DNA of 64,000 bases, taken from the NCBI RefSeq assembly GCF_001870515.1, contig NZ_MDGT01000003.1, forward strand, positions 686,838 to 750,837, given 5' to 3'. This document shows, piece after piece, positions 32,718-42,346 of the stretch (within the stretch, counting starts at the first letter, position 1; the number at the start of each line of letters is the position of its first letter). A model generated the notes under the pieces. The model was not told the DNA's origin, did not search any database, and saw only the letters and a program-made list of their open reading frames with translations. Source of the DNA: Idiomarina sp. MD25a. GTDB taxonomy: Bacteria > Pseudomonadota > Gammaproteobacteria > Enterobacterales > Alteromonadaceae. The translations under genes and the position numbers were made by a program.

Positions 32718-33161
32718 ATGTTCGACAAGATACTAATCATTTGCACCGGCAACATCTGCCGCAGCCCCATAGCAGAACAGCTGCTGCAGCAAGCGCGACC
32801 CGACAAACATATCAGCAGCGCCGGGATCGCCACCGATGCTGCCAAACTCAGCGGCCACGACATAGATAAAACCGCGCGCGAAGTCGCCGAAGCCACTGGC
32901 GTGAACTTACAATCACACAGCGCTCGGCAGGCAGATCGTCACCTGATAGCCGATCACGATCTGGTGCTCGTACTTGAGCAAAAACAAAAAGAGATACTCA
33001 GCCAACGCTACCCCGAAGCCCGTGGCAAAATCATGCTACTTGGACAATGGCAAGCCGGCGGCAAGGACATCGCCGACCCGTATAAAAAGTCAAAAGACTT
33101 TCATCAACAGGTACTGGGCGAGCTTGAGCAAGCCACCACCCTGTGGGCAGAGAGACTATGA
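32718..33161 (+). CDS. wzb: Low molecular weight protein tyrosine phosphatase Wzb (Etp)
   Basis: 147 residues from ATG 32718. The frame is open further upstream to a TTG at 32697, but that lies inside a REP hairpin and adds unrelated residues before the conserved MFDKILIICTGNICRSP. The phosphate loop CTGNICR (Cys9 to Arg15) and the late catalytic Asp in KDIADPYKKSKDFH define the family. Wzb dephosphorylates the tyrosine tail of Wzc, and cycling is needed for polymer assembly. The ribosome binding site comes from the end of the repeat. Confidence 0.94.
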   Translation: MFDKILIICTGNICRSPIAEQLLQQARPDKHISSAGIATDAAKLSGHDIDKTAREVAEATGVNLQSHSARQADRHLIADHDLVLVLEQKQKEILSQRYPEARGKIMLLGQWQAGGKDIADPYKKSKDFHQQVLGELEQATTLWAERL

Positions 33162-33168
33162 CCCGTAC

Positions 33169-33187
33169 CTCGTGCCTTTGGCACGAG
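33169..33187 (+). repeat. REP hairpin between wzb and wzc
   Basis: CTCGTGCC-TTT-GGCACGAG preceded by GTAC (33165-33168). Three stem bases differ from the neighbouring copy at 32688 and all are matched by changes on the other arm. Confidence 0.8.
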
Positions 33188-33215
33188 CAACCAAGATTGG
33201 ACAACCCGACAAACC

Positions 33216-35438
33216 ATGACTGACGTAAACAACAAACCACAACCACAAGCCCAGACACCAGACAGCAACGAAGACGAGATCGATCTCGGTCGCTTGTTTG
33301 GACTCCTACTGGATGCTAAATGGACCATCATCGGCATCACCGTGGTGGCAATGCTCTGTGGCGTCGCCTACGCCTTACTTGCTACCCCGGTGTACAAAGC
33401 CGATGCCTTACTGCAAGTAGAGAAAAAGTCCAGCGGCATGCCCGCACTGGGCGGTGACATGGCCGAAATGTTTGCGCAGGAGAGCGAGGCAGAAACCGAA
33501 ATTCAAATTATGAAATCGCGCATGGTCATCGGCGCTGTGGTCGACCAGCTCGACCTAACGACTATCGCTAAGCCAGACTACGCGCCGGTCATTGGTAACT
33601 TTCTTGCCCGCCGCGCCGAGCAAAAAGACCAAATTAAAATCGCCGAGCTGCGCGTACCCGCCCACGCCACCGGCAAAGCGTTGACCTTGGTTGTTGACGG
33701 CATGGGTTCCAATGACGTAGGTCGCGCCTTTGGCGCGACATTTGAGCTCATCTACGACGACAATGTTGTTCTTTCGGGCAAAGTCGGTCAAACCGCACAA
33801 TCCGGTGATTGGCTGTTAAACATCACCGATGTCGCCACCCCAAACACCAACAGCTTTACGCTCGTCAAAACCAGCCGCCTAAGCGCTATCAACAACTGGA
33901 CAACACAGCTATCCGTGAGTGAACAAGGCAAACAGTCAGGCATTCTTTCAGCCAGTATTCAACACACCAACGCACCATTGGCACAGCAGGTATTAGACGC
34001 CATTGCTAAAGAATACATGCTGCAAAACATCCGCCGTAACGCGGCAGAGGCACAAAACAGCCTTGATTTTATCGAGAAGCAACTACCCAACTTAAAAGCC
34101 GAACTCACCGCAGCAGAAGAAAAGCTCAACCAATACCGTCTTAAAAGCCAGTCGGTGGATCTCAGCCTAGAAACTCAGGGGCTATTAGAGCAGGTAGTAG
34201 AATACGAAAAGCGCTTAAATGAACTCAGTTTTAAAGAGGCTGAGCTGGCGCGCCTGTATACCCAACAGCACCCGCAGTACCAAGCACTACTCGAACAAAA
34301 GCAACGCTTACAAAGCGAACAAGCTGAGCTTATGGCAGACATCGAAGAACTGCCCGAAACTCAACAGGAAGTCCTGCGTTTAACCCGCGATGTAGAGGTT
34401 AACCAAGAAATTTATCTGCAACTGCTGAACCGCATGCAAGAGCTCAACGTGATGAAAGCGGGCACCGTGGGTAACGTGCGCATACTCGACGAAGCCGTGA
34501 TCCAGCCGCAGCCAGTTGCACCGAAGAAGCCACTGATCGTAGTTTTAGCGACCATGCTGGGTGGAATGTTCGCTGTCGGCTTAGTGTTTGTGCGTGCCGC
34601 CTTTAATCGCGGGATTGAATCGCCCGAGCAGCTCGAAGATGTAGGGATTCCTGTATACGCGAGCGTTCCGCGCTCCGAAACACAAGAAAAACTCGAAGCC
34701 AAACTGGAAAAGCACCTTAAACGCCGTAAAAAGGGCAAAGACGAGGAACATTTACCTTTACTGGCGCAATCTGAACCCACTGACTTGAGTATCGAGGCGC
34801 TGCGTGGGCTACGCACCAGTCTGCACTTTGCCATGCTCGAAGCTAAAAACAATATACTGATGATATCGGGCCCGAGCCCCGCGGTAGGTAAATCCTTTAT
34901 TACCGCGAACCTCGCCATGGTATTGGCACAAGCGGGCAAACGAGTACTGATCATTGATGTCGATTTACGTCGAGGTTATCTACACAACATGATGGACCTC
35001 AACAACAAAGAGGGTCTCTCTGATTACCTAGCTGGCAAAGTTGATCGCGATACCCTGATAAAACAAACACCTTACAAAGGCGTGGATATGGTGAACCGGG
35101 GTGTAGCCCCGCCAAACCCATCGGAGTTGCTTATGCAAGCACGCCTAGAGGAGCTGTTTGACTTTGTTACCGAGAAGTATGACTACGTTCTGTGTGACAC
35201 ACCACCCATCCTAGCCGTAACCGATGCCGCCATTATCGGCCGCTACGCGGGCACTAACTTGTTGGTCACCGGCTTTGAACAAAACTCAGTAAAAGAAGTC
35301 GAGCAAACCATTAAGCGCTTTGCCCAAAACGGTGTGACTATTAAAGGTACCTTGCTCAACAAAGTACGTCGCACCCGCAGCAGCTACTACGGCTATGGCT
35401 ACGGGTATGGTTATGGGTACGAGTATAAATCAAAGTGA
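33216..35438 (+). CDS. wzc: Polysaccharide co-polymerase and tyrosine autokinase Wzc (Etk)
   Basis: 740 residues. An N-terminal Wzz domain with a membrane helix (about 28-52) and a periplasmic coiled-coil region (about 255-400) lead to the second helix (about 430-450). The cytoplasmic BY-kinase domain has Walker A SGPSPAVGKSF (about 550), Walker A' VLIIDVDLRRG (about 582) and Walker B YVLCDTPP (about 656). The C-terminal tail carries eight tyrosines alternating with glycine (residues about 723-737), targets of autophosphorylation reversed by Wzb. Residues about 164-176 (NDVGRAFGA) are encoded by an in-frame REP element, absent in the parallel part of E. coli Wzc as I remember it. Confidence 0.95.
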   Translation: MTDVNNKPQPQAQTPDSNEDEIDLGRLFGLLLDAKWTIIGITVVAMLCGVAYALLATPVYKADALLQVEKKSSGMPALGGDMAEMFAQESEAETEIQIMKSRMVIGAVVDQLDLTTIAKPDYAPVIGNFLARRAEQKDQIKIAELRVPAHATGKALTLVVDGMGSNDVGRAFGATFELIYDDNVVLSGKVGQTAQSGDWLLNITDVATPNTNSFTLVKTSRLSAINNWTTQLSVSEQGKQSGILSASIQHTNAPLAQQVLDAIAKEYMLQNIRRNAAEAQNSLDFIEKQLPNLKAELTAAEEKLNQYRLKSQSVDLSLETQGLLEQVVEYEKRLNELSFKEAELARLYTQQHPQYQALLEQKQRLQSEQAELMADIEELPETQQEVLRLTRDVEVNQEIYLQLLNRMQELNVMKAGTVGNVRILDEAVIQPQPVAPKKPLIVVLATMLGGMFAVGLVFVRAAFNRGIESPEQLEDVGIPVYASVPRSETQEKLEAKLEKHLKRRKKGKDEEHLPLLAQSEPTDLSIEALRGLRTSLHFAMLEAKNNILMISGPSPAVGKSFITANLAMVLAQAGKRVLIIDVDLRRGYLHNMMDLNNKEGLSDYLAGKVDRDTLIKQTPYKGVDMVNRGVAPPNPSELLMQARLEELFDFVTEKYDYVLCDTPPILAVTDAAIIGRYAGTNLLVTGFEQNSVKEVEQTIKRFAQNGVTIKGTLLNKVRRTRSSYYGYGYGYGYGYEYKSK
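33721..33739 (+). repeat. REP hairpin inside the wzc coding sequence
   Basis: GTCGCGCC-TTT-GGCGCGAC preceded by GTAG (33717-33720), identical in stem and loop to the copies at 58030, 58602 and 63784. It is read in frame within wzc as part of VGRAFGAT, in a periplasmic stretch between two beta strands. Confidence 0.85.
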
Positions 35439-35574
35439 TGTGACCGATTATAAGCTGGTGCGTAACGTATCCGAATAATTGGTCTGGTGCCCCGACAACC
35501 AAATAAAACCAGAGTTCACAGCTGCCCAAGTTGTTAACTTCAACAGGATTGCAAACACGGGTAAACCGGCAACG

Positions 35575-36207
35575 GTTAATCGTGAAAAGGCGCCTTCTTT
35601 TGAAAAAGCAGGTGGGATAACAACTAAACAGCTAGGCTCTCATGCTTATAAGTCAGCGAATGTCGAACGCCCCGACATTCCAAAACAGTTAGCTCGTGAG
35701 ATTGATGTTTGAGCACAGAATAAAGTTTGGTGCGACGAAATCACCCCCATTTAGACAGGGCTTAGTTGGCATTATTGCTCGGTTGTCATCGATTTGTTTG
35801 CACGCCTAAACATTGGCTAGTCAATTTAGCTACGGCTGGAAGCTGAGGTTGCCGCACGGACCCTTGATATGGCCTACGAGATGAGTAAAAAGCCAAAAGG
35901 CGTGACATTCAATATCGAGCAAAGCTCCTAATATAATGCGCGTAAGTTCCATGAGTGGTTGTAGCGCTATCAAATTGTACAGCGTATGAACCGTCGAGGT
36001 AATTGTTTGGACAACAGTACATTAGAGCGTGTTTTTAGAAGTTTAAATCCTGAATACATCCTAAAGACTGGCTACCGTTAAGCAATAGACGCAAAACGCG
36101 TTTTTAGTTATTTCCTTATGAACTATTGCAACTTGGAACGATCGCATCAATTTAACGATGGATAGCCTCCAGAAAAATCCAGAAAACTGACTAAAAAGGT
36201 GTTCGGG
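35575..36207 (+). pseudogene. Decayed IS3-family transposase OrfB
   Basis: A single plus-strand frame reads KAGGITTKQLGSHAYK, ERPDIPKQLAREIDV, NKVWCDEITPI, WHYCSVVIDLFARLNIG, MNRRGNCLDNSTLERVFRSL and NYCNLERSHQFNDG, the order and motifs of an IS3-family integrase-type transposase. At least eight stop codons interrupt it (the first at 35710-35712, the next at 35752-35754), with little sign of frameshift. The N-terminal part and both insertion-sequence ends are not recognisable. A short open frame from 35479 to 35712 is part of this relic and not a separate gene. It marks the junction between conserved export genes and the serotype-specific block. Confidence 0.88.
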
Positions 36208-36609
36208 TCCTGTTGACCACTACAAATCGAATCGTTCAAACAGAAGCATTTGTCTGGGAAAATCTCAATAATAAAAGTGCACTTAAACTTGCGTGTTCCG
36301 CGTTACAGAAAAATGGTTACTAACAATAGCGGCCAAATTACATTACTGGAAGAAAGAATAAGTATATGTCCCAAGCGATAAGAGTATAAATTTTCGGACG
36401 GCTATTTGATAAACTACCATGTTTAACGAGTATTAATCACAATAATAAAAATAAAGTTATAACATGAAATTGCTCGTGTTGTTAATAACATTTTTTCTCG
36501 CGTCAAAATTAAAGAAAAAGGTCAAGTGTGGAAAAAAATAAGCTATCAAAGTTCACAAAAAATGTTAATAACTAATTTAAACTTTTTAAAACTGAAATGT
36601 TAAAGTAAC
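36208..36609. other. AT-rich non-coding stretch before wzx
   Basis: About 400 bases between the transposase relic and the flippase gene. It has scattered A/T runs and no open frame of note. A promoter may be present but no convincing box pair was seen. Base composition falls sharply here relative to wzc. Confidence 0.6.
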
Positions 36610-37908
36610 ATGCTTATACGTAACGCTATATTCACTACAGTTGCACCTTTATTTCGTATCTTAGTAGGTTTGTTACTTACGCCTATGATTATAAACAGTG
36701 CGGGTGAGGACATATTCACAGAATGGAAAGCTCTTTTATCTTTGGCAAGTCTCACTTGGATATTTCAACTAGGCCTGAATTCATACATAAATCGTAAGAT
36801 GCCTTCATTAGGTGAAAGAGCAGAGATAGCGAATATAATAATTAAAACATGTTCTGTGTCTTATGGATTCCTAGCATTGCTATTGATGCTTTTCGGCGGA
36901 CTGTATTATATCATATTTGATAGCAATCAAATAAAATTGAGCCACTATATAATTGTATTACTTACCTGCGTTATTTTCACGAGATATAGCTATCAGCGAG
37001 CAATCCTGACATCAAGACAGAAATATTCAACCTTGGCTATTGTCGATCTAGTAAGCTATATAGTCTACGCTTTGGGTCTGATAATTACGCTAATTGCTGT
37101 CGATAGTAGTGACTTAACATTATGGCTATACTTATGGTTTGCTGTGTTAAAATTGCTCCCCGTTATATTAATCCGTAGAATCCTTAACTCTAGTAAAGCT
37201 GATGTTAAAAACGCTTCCTTTTCGTTTAGTTATCTAAGAGAAGGCATCCAGTATAGTAGTCGCGTTGTTCTTTTTACATTTTCATTTTCATTATGTACCT
37301 CTTATGTGGTGGTTGTTTTTGTAAATAGCTTCGATAGCATTAGATCCACTAGCATTATTGTTACACATCAGCTGATTAGTATTGTTGTGATGCTTTCAAT
37401 GTTAATGCTAGCAAGCATTAAACCCCAGTTATCTAAAATGTATAGTTCAAATTCAAATGACCAAATTTCAAAATTAGCATTGAGAATTACATTGATCTTG
37501 ATATCTTTTATCTTCATATCGAACGTTTTATCCCCTGTTTTATATCCTTATATTATTAAATTATGGATCGGGCCTCAATACGTCTTGGATATGAAGAGTT
37601 TCTATCACTTACTCTCATTTTCATTCAATTTAATATTGATATATTTTTGTTACACTTTTCTATCTTCAATTTCTAAACATAATTCACTAAGTTTGTTATC
37701 CGCTCCAGGCTGTGCATTTATAGCTTTAGGTTATGAAATAAGTTTAGTTACTTTTGATATAGATATATTAATGCACCTATATATAAGTTCAGCAATTTTT
37801 GCCGCTATCGCTTTATATTGCTTTAATACGGTGTTTAAAAAAGTGAAAGCCCTAATGCTAATTCTTGCTTTTACAATAACAAACTTATTTTCTATTTTAC
37901 TAGGGTAA
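36610..37908 (+). CDS. wzx: Wzx-type lipid-linked oligosaccharide flippase
   Basis: 432 residues, almost entirely membrane helices (about 12), with the N-terminal pattern of polysaccharide biosynthesis flippases (NAIFTTVAPLFRILVGLLL). Wzx moves the undecaprenyl-linked repeat unit across the inner membrane. AT content is high compared with wzc, as usual for O-unit genes of foreign origin. The pyruvyl transferase gene begins five bases after the stop. The symbol is by function; sequence similarity within the family is too low for a subtype. Confidence 0.83.
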   Translation: MLIRNAIFTTVAPLFRILVGLLLTPMIINSAGEDIFTEWKALLSLASLTWIFQLGLNSYINRKMPSLGERAEIANIIIKTCSVSYGFLALLLMLFGGLYYIIFDSNQIKLSHYIIVLLTCVIFTRYSYQRAILTSRQKYSTLAIVDLVSYIVYALGLIITLIAVDSSDLTLWLYLWFAVLKLLPVILIRRILNSSKADVKNASFSFSYLREGIQYSSRVVLFTFSFSLCTSYVVVVFVNSFDSIRSTSIIVTHQLISIVVMLSMLMLASIKPQLSKMYSSNSNDQISKLALRITLILISFIFISNVLSPVLYPYIIKLWIGPQYVLDMKSFYHLLSFSFNLILIYFCYTFLSSISKHNSLSLLSAPGCAFIALGYEISLVTFDIDILMHLYISSAIFAAIALYCFNTVFKKVKALMLILAFTITNLFSILLG

Positions 37909-37913
37909 TAAAA

Positions 37914-39137
37914 ATGAAAAGAGTTAAAATAGGAATCGTTGGTTCATTTCATGTAGCTAACTTTGGTGATGAGCTCCTATTAAACACGCTGATTAAACGT
38001 ATAAACCAAAATATCGAAGGCTATTTTTCATATGCCGATTACGTTGTTCCATTTGGAGCAAAAAATTTAACGGATAAGATCAAGCTTGACTCTAAAAGTA
38101 CAGTGCGCGTAATAGACAAGTTAAGTGGCTTATCTAATGTTGATTTCGTTGTCTTTGGCGGGGGCGGCTATTTAAGCGAGCCACCAAGGTTGATCGATTA
38201 TAAAGAAGGTAGTCGTTGGTGGTTTGATCGAGTCGAAGAGAATTCGTTTCTTTATAAACTACCATTTGGTAGGTTTATCGGATGTAATAGGCCTAACCGG
38301 GATAACTTAAAGAAGTTGTTGCGATATAATTCAATTGCTAGATTTTGCAGATTGAATAAGATTCCTTATTACATATTTGCTACTGGAGTTGGACCTTTTA
38401 ATTCAAGTGCAGGAATGTATTTGGTAAGAAATATCTTACGAAATGCGCAATCAATATGGGTTAGGGATCAAGAGTCCATAGATTATTGTAAAAAATTGTC
38501 TGGAGTAACCGCAAAACTTTGCCCTGATATCGTTTTAAGTGATATTTCTTTGGAAAGCGAGTTTTCTATTCCAAAACGTGATGCTTCAGTAATATCGCTT
38601 CACGTTGGGCAGTTATCAAGCACATCTCAAGAAGATGCTATTATCGAACTGGCAGCATTGCTAGGTCGCTTCTATTGTAAATGTCGTTTTCAGCTATTAA
38701 TTGACTCTCGGTCGCCCGCACAAAAAAGGTTTAAGCATCGTCTAATGTCAGAAATGCGTAATATTAATGTTTGTTATTATGACAATGATTTAGATGAATT
38801 CGTTAACAAAATAAAAGAAAGCGCTCTATTAATTACTACTAAGTTACATACAGGTATTGTTGCGTATTGCTACTCGGTTCCTGTGGTATCTCTTTATGCT
38901 CATCCCAAAACTGAGCGATTTTACAGACAAATAGGTCTAACTAATTTGTCTATGTCATTTTCTGAATTCGAATCACTAGGTGCGGAATATTTATTTAACA
39001 TACTGTGGGGCGATAGTGCTTTAAACTTAAGTAGTACTTTGTCCGAATATAATACCGAACGCCGAAGAATTTTGTTGGATCAGTTTAATGTCAGGTTAAA
39101 TGAGCTTTTGGAGACAGCTCTTAAAAAATCAAATTAA
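37914..39137 (+). CDS. Polysaccharide pyruvyl transferase family protein
   Basis: 407 residues of the CsaB/WcaK/ExoV-type family (PS_pyruv_trans). Motifs: GIVGSFHVANFGDELLLNTL at the N-terminus, VDFVVFGGGGYLSEPPR, YIFATGVGPFN, WVRDQESIDYCKKL and TTKLHTGIVAYCYSVPVVSL. The family transfers pyruvate from phosphoenolpyruvate to a sugar as a ketal, adding negative charge to the polymer. The acceptor sugar cannot be predicted. It follows wzx closely and is probably co-transcribed. Confidence 0.83.
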   Translation: MKRVKIGIVGSFHVANFGDELLLNTLIKRINQNIEGYFSYADYVVPFGAKNLTDKIKLDSKSTVRVIDKLSGLSNVDFVVFGGGGYLSEPPRLIDYKEGSRWWFDRVEENSFLYKLPFGRFIGCNRPNRDNLKKLLRYNSIARFCRLNKIPYYIFATGVGPFNSSAGMYLVRNILRNAQSIWVRDQESIDYCKKLSGVTAKLCPDIVLSDISLESEFSIPKRDASVISLHVGQLSSTSQEDAIIELAALLGRFYCKCRFQLLIDSRSPAQKRFKHRLMSEMRNINVCYYDNDLDEFVNKIKESALLITTKLHTGIVAYCYSVPVVSLYAHPKTERFYRQIGLTNLSMSFSEFESLGAEYLFNILWGDSALNLSSTLSEYNTERRRILLDQFNVRLNELLETALKKSN

Positions 39138-39387
39138 TTTACTATGAATATATTTTAAAAGGGCTTAAGAATATTTTTAACAAAGTATTCTTTTATATTA
39201 GTCGACGAATTTTTTAGTTATTTTGAGTTGTAATTAGTACAAATTTAATTTTTTATCGATATATAGAATAATAATGTGTTAGGTCTTCATGTCGAAATGT
39301 TATGTCTCAGCGAAGAGCTTATTTTAATTTTTTTTGTATATGGTATCTATGTAGATTCAGTTTTCTTAAAAAGGGAAAGGTAAGGCT

Positions 39388-40737
39388 ATGTTAATTAATA
39401 AAGATATTACAATAGACTTACTTTTGATTGTTTGGGTCGCATTAATTTTGCTTTCTTCGTTAGTTGGCCCTAGCGCTTTAGTGCTAATTTCTACTATGGC
39501 GGTAACGTTTTTTCTATCTAGAATAGATAGCACAATTGCGTTCATTGTGTTGAATTTCTCTTTACTAACGCCATTATCAGGTCTCTCTAGCACTAGTCCT
39601 TATATTTTTATTTTTTGTTCAATTGCACTCGCATATTTTTCTAAATATTCTATAAAGTCAGTACGAATGAGCAAACAGATTATTTTGTTCGCTGGAGTGA
39701 ATGTGGCTTGCGGTATAATAATCGCGCTTATCTATAATCATTCTATCAACGATGTTGAAATTTTTATCTTTACGGGTGTTCATTTTATTTTTTCTTATAT
39801 ACTACTGCGCTCTTCGAAATATAGTCCATTTACATTGTATTTTAAGAATATATTGGGAATTACATTGGTGATGCTATTTTTGTTCACGGCTTTTCACTAC
39901 TTATACGATGGAACTACTTTCCTCGACAGTCGCGTTGTAGGAACAGATTTAGAATTTAAGAATGTTACGCAAGTGTATTTTGGTATCGAGCGTTTTATAT
40001 GGTCTGGTGTTGATCCTAACTTCCATGCATTTCATGTTTTAATTTTTTGGTCAACATATTTACTCTTAACAATAGCTACTCGGCCGAGCAAGTTCCAGTT
40101 CATAATTGTTGTGTTGGGTTACGTTTTGATCGTTGCGACATTCTCACGTACTGCTTTTATTATTTCTACTCTCATACTAGTTTGGTACCTATTTAGTTCG
40201 AGGCAAAGTAACTTTATAAAAGCTCTTATTATGACTGGAACGATATCGACTATTTTTGCTTTTGAGGAACTCTATGAACGAGTGCTATCTATAGGAGATA
40301 ATATAGCGGAATCAGGTGGAACTGGTCGATTTGAACGAATTGAAGAGGGGTTGAGAATTCTTTCAATTAACCCACTTGGCTCTGCGAGTGGTGTTTTTTC
40401 TGAAAGTTCTTATCTTCCGAATTCTCATAATACATTTATCCAATTTATGATCGAGCTGAGTATCCCTCTTGCAACAATATATTTCTGCAGTTTTGCATTG
40501 TTGATTATGCCCTTGTTAAAAGCTTCGTTCTACGGATTTAATCGTCGTTTTATTCGGTTTGCACTGTTTTGCATTATCATGTTCACAGTCTATATGAACA
40601 CTATACCGGTTTCGGATTTCAGGCCCCTAGCCGTTTTTGTCGTCGTTATCCTCTCTCTTCCATTCTGCTCTCCTGAATATTCGAATAGAATACGGAAGCT
40701 ATCGATTAAGGGATACGATAAGAGTAAAAAAAATTGA
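39388..40737 (+). CDS. wzy: Wzy-type O-antigen/capsule polymerase
   Basis: 449 residues with about ten to twelve membrane helices and one larger periplasmic loop. The O-antigen ligase/polymerase family signature is seen as ATFSRTAFIISTLILVWYLF and, later, GGTGRFERIEEGLRI plus LPNSHNTFIQFMIELSIPLA. Wzy joins repeat units on the periplasmic side under Wzc control. Low GC and rapid divergence are normal for such genes. About 250 non-coding AT-rich bases separate it from the upstream gene. Confidence 0.8.
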   Translation: MLINKDITIDLLLIVWVALILLSSLVGPSALVLISTMAVTFFLSRIDSTIAFIVLNFSLLTPLSGLSSTSPYIFIFCSIALAYFSKYSIKSVRMSKQIILFAGVNVACGIIIALIYNHSINDVEIFIFTGVHFIFSYILLRSSKYSPFTLYFKNILGITLVMLFLFTAFHYLYDGTTFLDSRVVGTDLEFKNVTQVYFGIERFIWSGVDPNFHAFHVLIFWSTYLLLTIATRPSKFQFIIVVLGYVLIVATFSRTAFIISTLILVWYLFSSRQSNFIKALIMTGTISTIFAFEELYERVLSIGDNIAESGGTGRFERIEEGLRILSINPLGSASGVFSESSYLPNSHNTFIQFMIELSIPLATIYFCSFALLIMPLLKASFYGFNRRFIRFALFCIIMFTVYMNTIPVSDFRPLAVFVVVILSLPFCSPEYSNRIRKLSIKGYDKSKKN

Positions 40738-40846
40738 ATTATTTATGTTAATTAACGTTTTTTTATTTACAGTGGTCGATGTTTTAATTAGTTGCTTGAT
40801 TGAATATCTTTATTTCTTATCTTAATTTATAGGTAACATTTTTAAA

Positions 40847-41839
40847 ATGAAAGTTCTTTTCGTTTCATATCCGCATGTAGGTATAGGAAAAGGCGGATTA
40901 TTAAAGCAAATACAGAAAACAAAGGAATCATTAGAGAGGCTGGGTGTTGCGGTTGACTATCATTCCTTTGCTCAGGAATCATTATCAGGCTATGACGTTC
41001 TGCATTTTTTCGGGCTTGATTCGCTTAATCCCGTCCTGATACAGCAGGCTCGAGAAGCTGGTATAAAACTGGTTGTGTCACCTGTCTTTAATAGATTTGG
41101 ACTTTCTAAATTCAGATATAAAGTAGAGCAGCTTATGATGCGTCGAGTCCCATCAATTAAGCCTCAACTAGCGAAGATTAATATTCAGATGGTTAAATTT
41201 GACTCTGTTATATGTCTTAACACAATGGAAAAAAATTTAATTCAATCCTACTTTAGAGTTCCCAAGGAGAGACTTCGAGTTATTGGAAATGGCTTCGATG
41301 ACTTGCTAAATAATGTCGATAACAATAGCTCCATCAAAGTAGAAAAAAAGAAACAAGTATTGTGTGTTGGAGAGATTTGTGAGCGTAAAAACCAGCTTAA
41401 GTTAATAAGGGCGATGAAGGGGATTAATGCGGAACTATTCTTGGTTGGACCCCATAAGAATTCGAGCTATGTGAAAAAGAGCTTGGATATGGCGTCGCAA
41501 CTAGCGAACGTTCACATCGTTGGCGAACGTCCTTTCAACTCGATCGATTTAATAAGATTATATCAGGAGTCTAAAGTTTTCTGTTTACCTAGCATCAGTG
41601 AAGTTGAACCGCTTACTGTATTGGAGGCAGCTGCATTTGGGTGTAATTTAGTTTGTTCTCGAACATACCCTATTAACTCTAAAGTGAAAGAGAGAGTTCA
41701 CTTGGTACGTCCAGACAATTTAAGGAGTATTAGAATGGCAATTATAAAATCTTTGAATGCGCCGACTCCAAATGCTCCAGTGAATTTAGAAACGTGGGAT
41801 GATATTGCAAAGTCAATTCTTAACCTATATCGAGTATAG
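40847..41839 (+). CDS. Glycosyltransferase (GT4-like)
   Basis: 330 residues. The C-terminal half has the GT-B pattern of family 4: VLCVGEICERKNQLKLIRAM, LIRLYQESKVFCLPSISEVE and EPLTVLEAAAFGCNLVC, with the two glutamates of the EX7E motif around SEVEPLTVLE. The N-terminus (VLFVSYPHVGIGKGGLLKQI) fits the acceptor domain. The donor and linkage are unknown. AAAATGAAAG start context with no strong ribosome binding site. Confidence 0.82.
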   Translation: MKVLFVSYPHVGIGKGGLLKQIQKTKESLERLGVAVDYHSFAQESLSGYDVLHFFGLDSLNPVLIQQAREAGIKLVVSPVFNRFGLSKFRYKVEQLMMRRVPSIKPQLAKINIQMVKFDSVICLNTMEKNLIQSYFRVPKERLRVIGNGFDDLLNNVDNNSSIKVEKKKQVLCVGEICERKNQLKLIRAMKGINAELFLVGPHKNSSYVKKSLDMASQLANVHIVGERPFNSIDLIRLYQESKVFCLPSISEVEPLTVLEAAAFGCNLVCSRTYPINSKVKERVHLVRPDNLRSIRMAIIKSLNAPTPNAPVNLETWDDIAKSILNLYRV

Positions 41840-42346
41840 TGCACGTCTGTTTAATATTATAATTCTAATGAAGAAAAAAGTAAGAGCTTTTAATGTTGGC
41901 TTGAGCCATACAACAGCTTGTTGATTGGCTAGTATATAAATGAAAAATTACAAAGCTAAGTTTAAATGTAAGAGAGCGAACTTCTCCTTTTTCTTAAGTC
42001 TATGTTTACCCGATGTCTATTCTTTATAAACTTCGAGTCAGACTATACCGTATAATTCGATAAAAAGGTATCCTCGATGTTTTCCAGCAAGTAATTTCTT
42101 ATTCCCTAATCAGGCAAGTTTATAGGTATAAATTGGGGGGGGATTTAATTAGGATTAAACCACATTTATATTCAACCTGTTATTCTCAGCCTGTTATTCT
42201 CAGCCTGACAGGCTTAAATTGGTGCTCTTACAGAGTGAACGAAGGGATACGTGAATGCGGTACTTGTTTGTGCAGCATATAGTATTTCTGTAAGTGGCTA
42301 GGGTGTAACACTAGCCAAGTGCTAATCTGATGTGGTTAATAATGAC
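41840..42346. other. AT-rich non-coding stretch with a 14-bp tandem repeat
   Basis: About 500 bases without an intact gene. It contains a run of eight G (around 42135) and two perfect copies of CCTGTTATTCTCAG (42176-42189 and 42190-42203). A short frame from about 42012 reads MSILYKLRVRLYRIIR then a stop; this could be the beginning of a lost sugar-modifying gene, but the case is weak. Confidence 0.5.

Noticed and set aside
35479..35712. Independent 77-residue gene after wzc
   Set aside because: It is in frame with, and continuous in homology to, the decayed IS3 transposase that follows.
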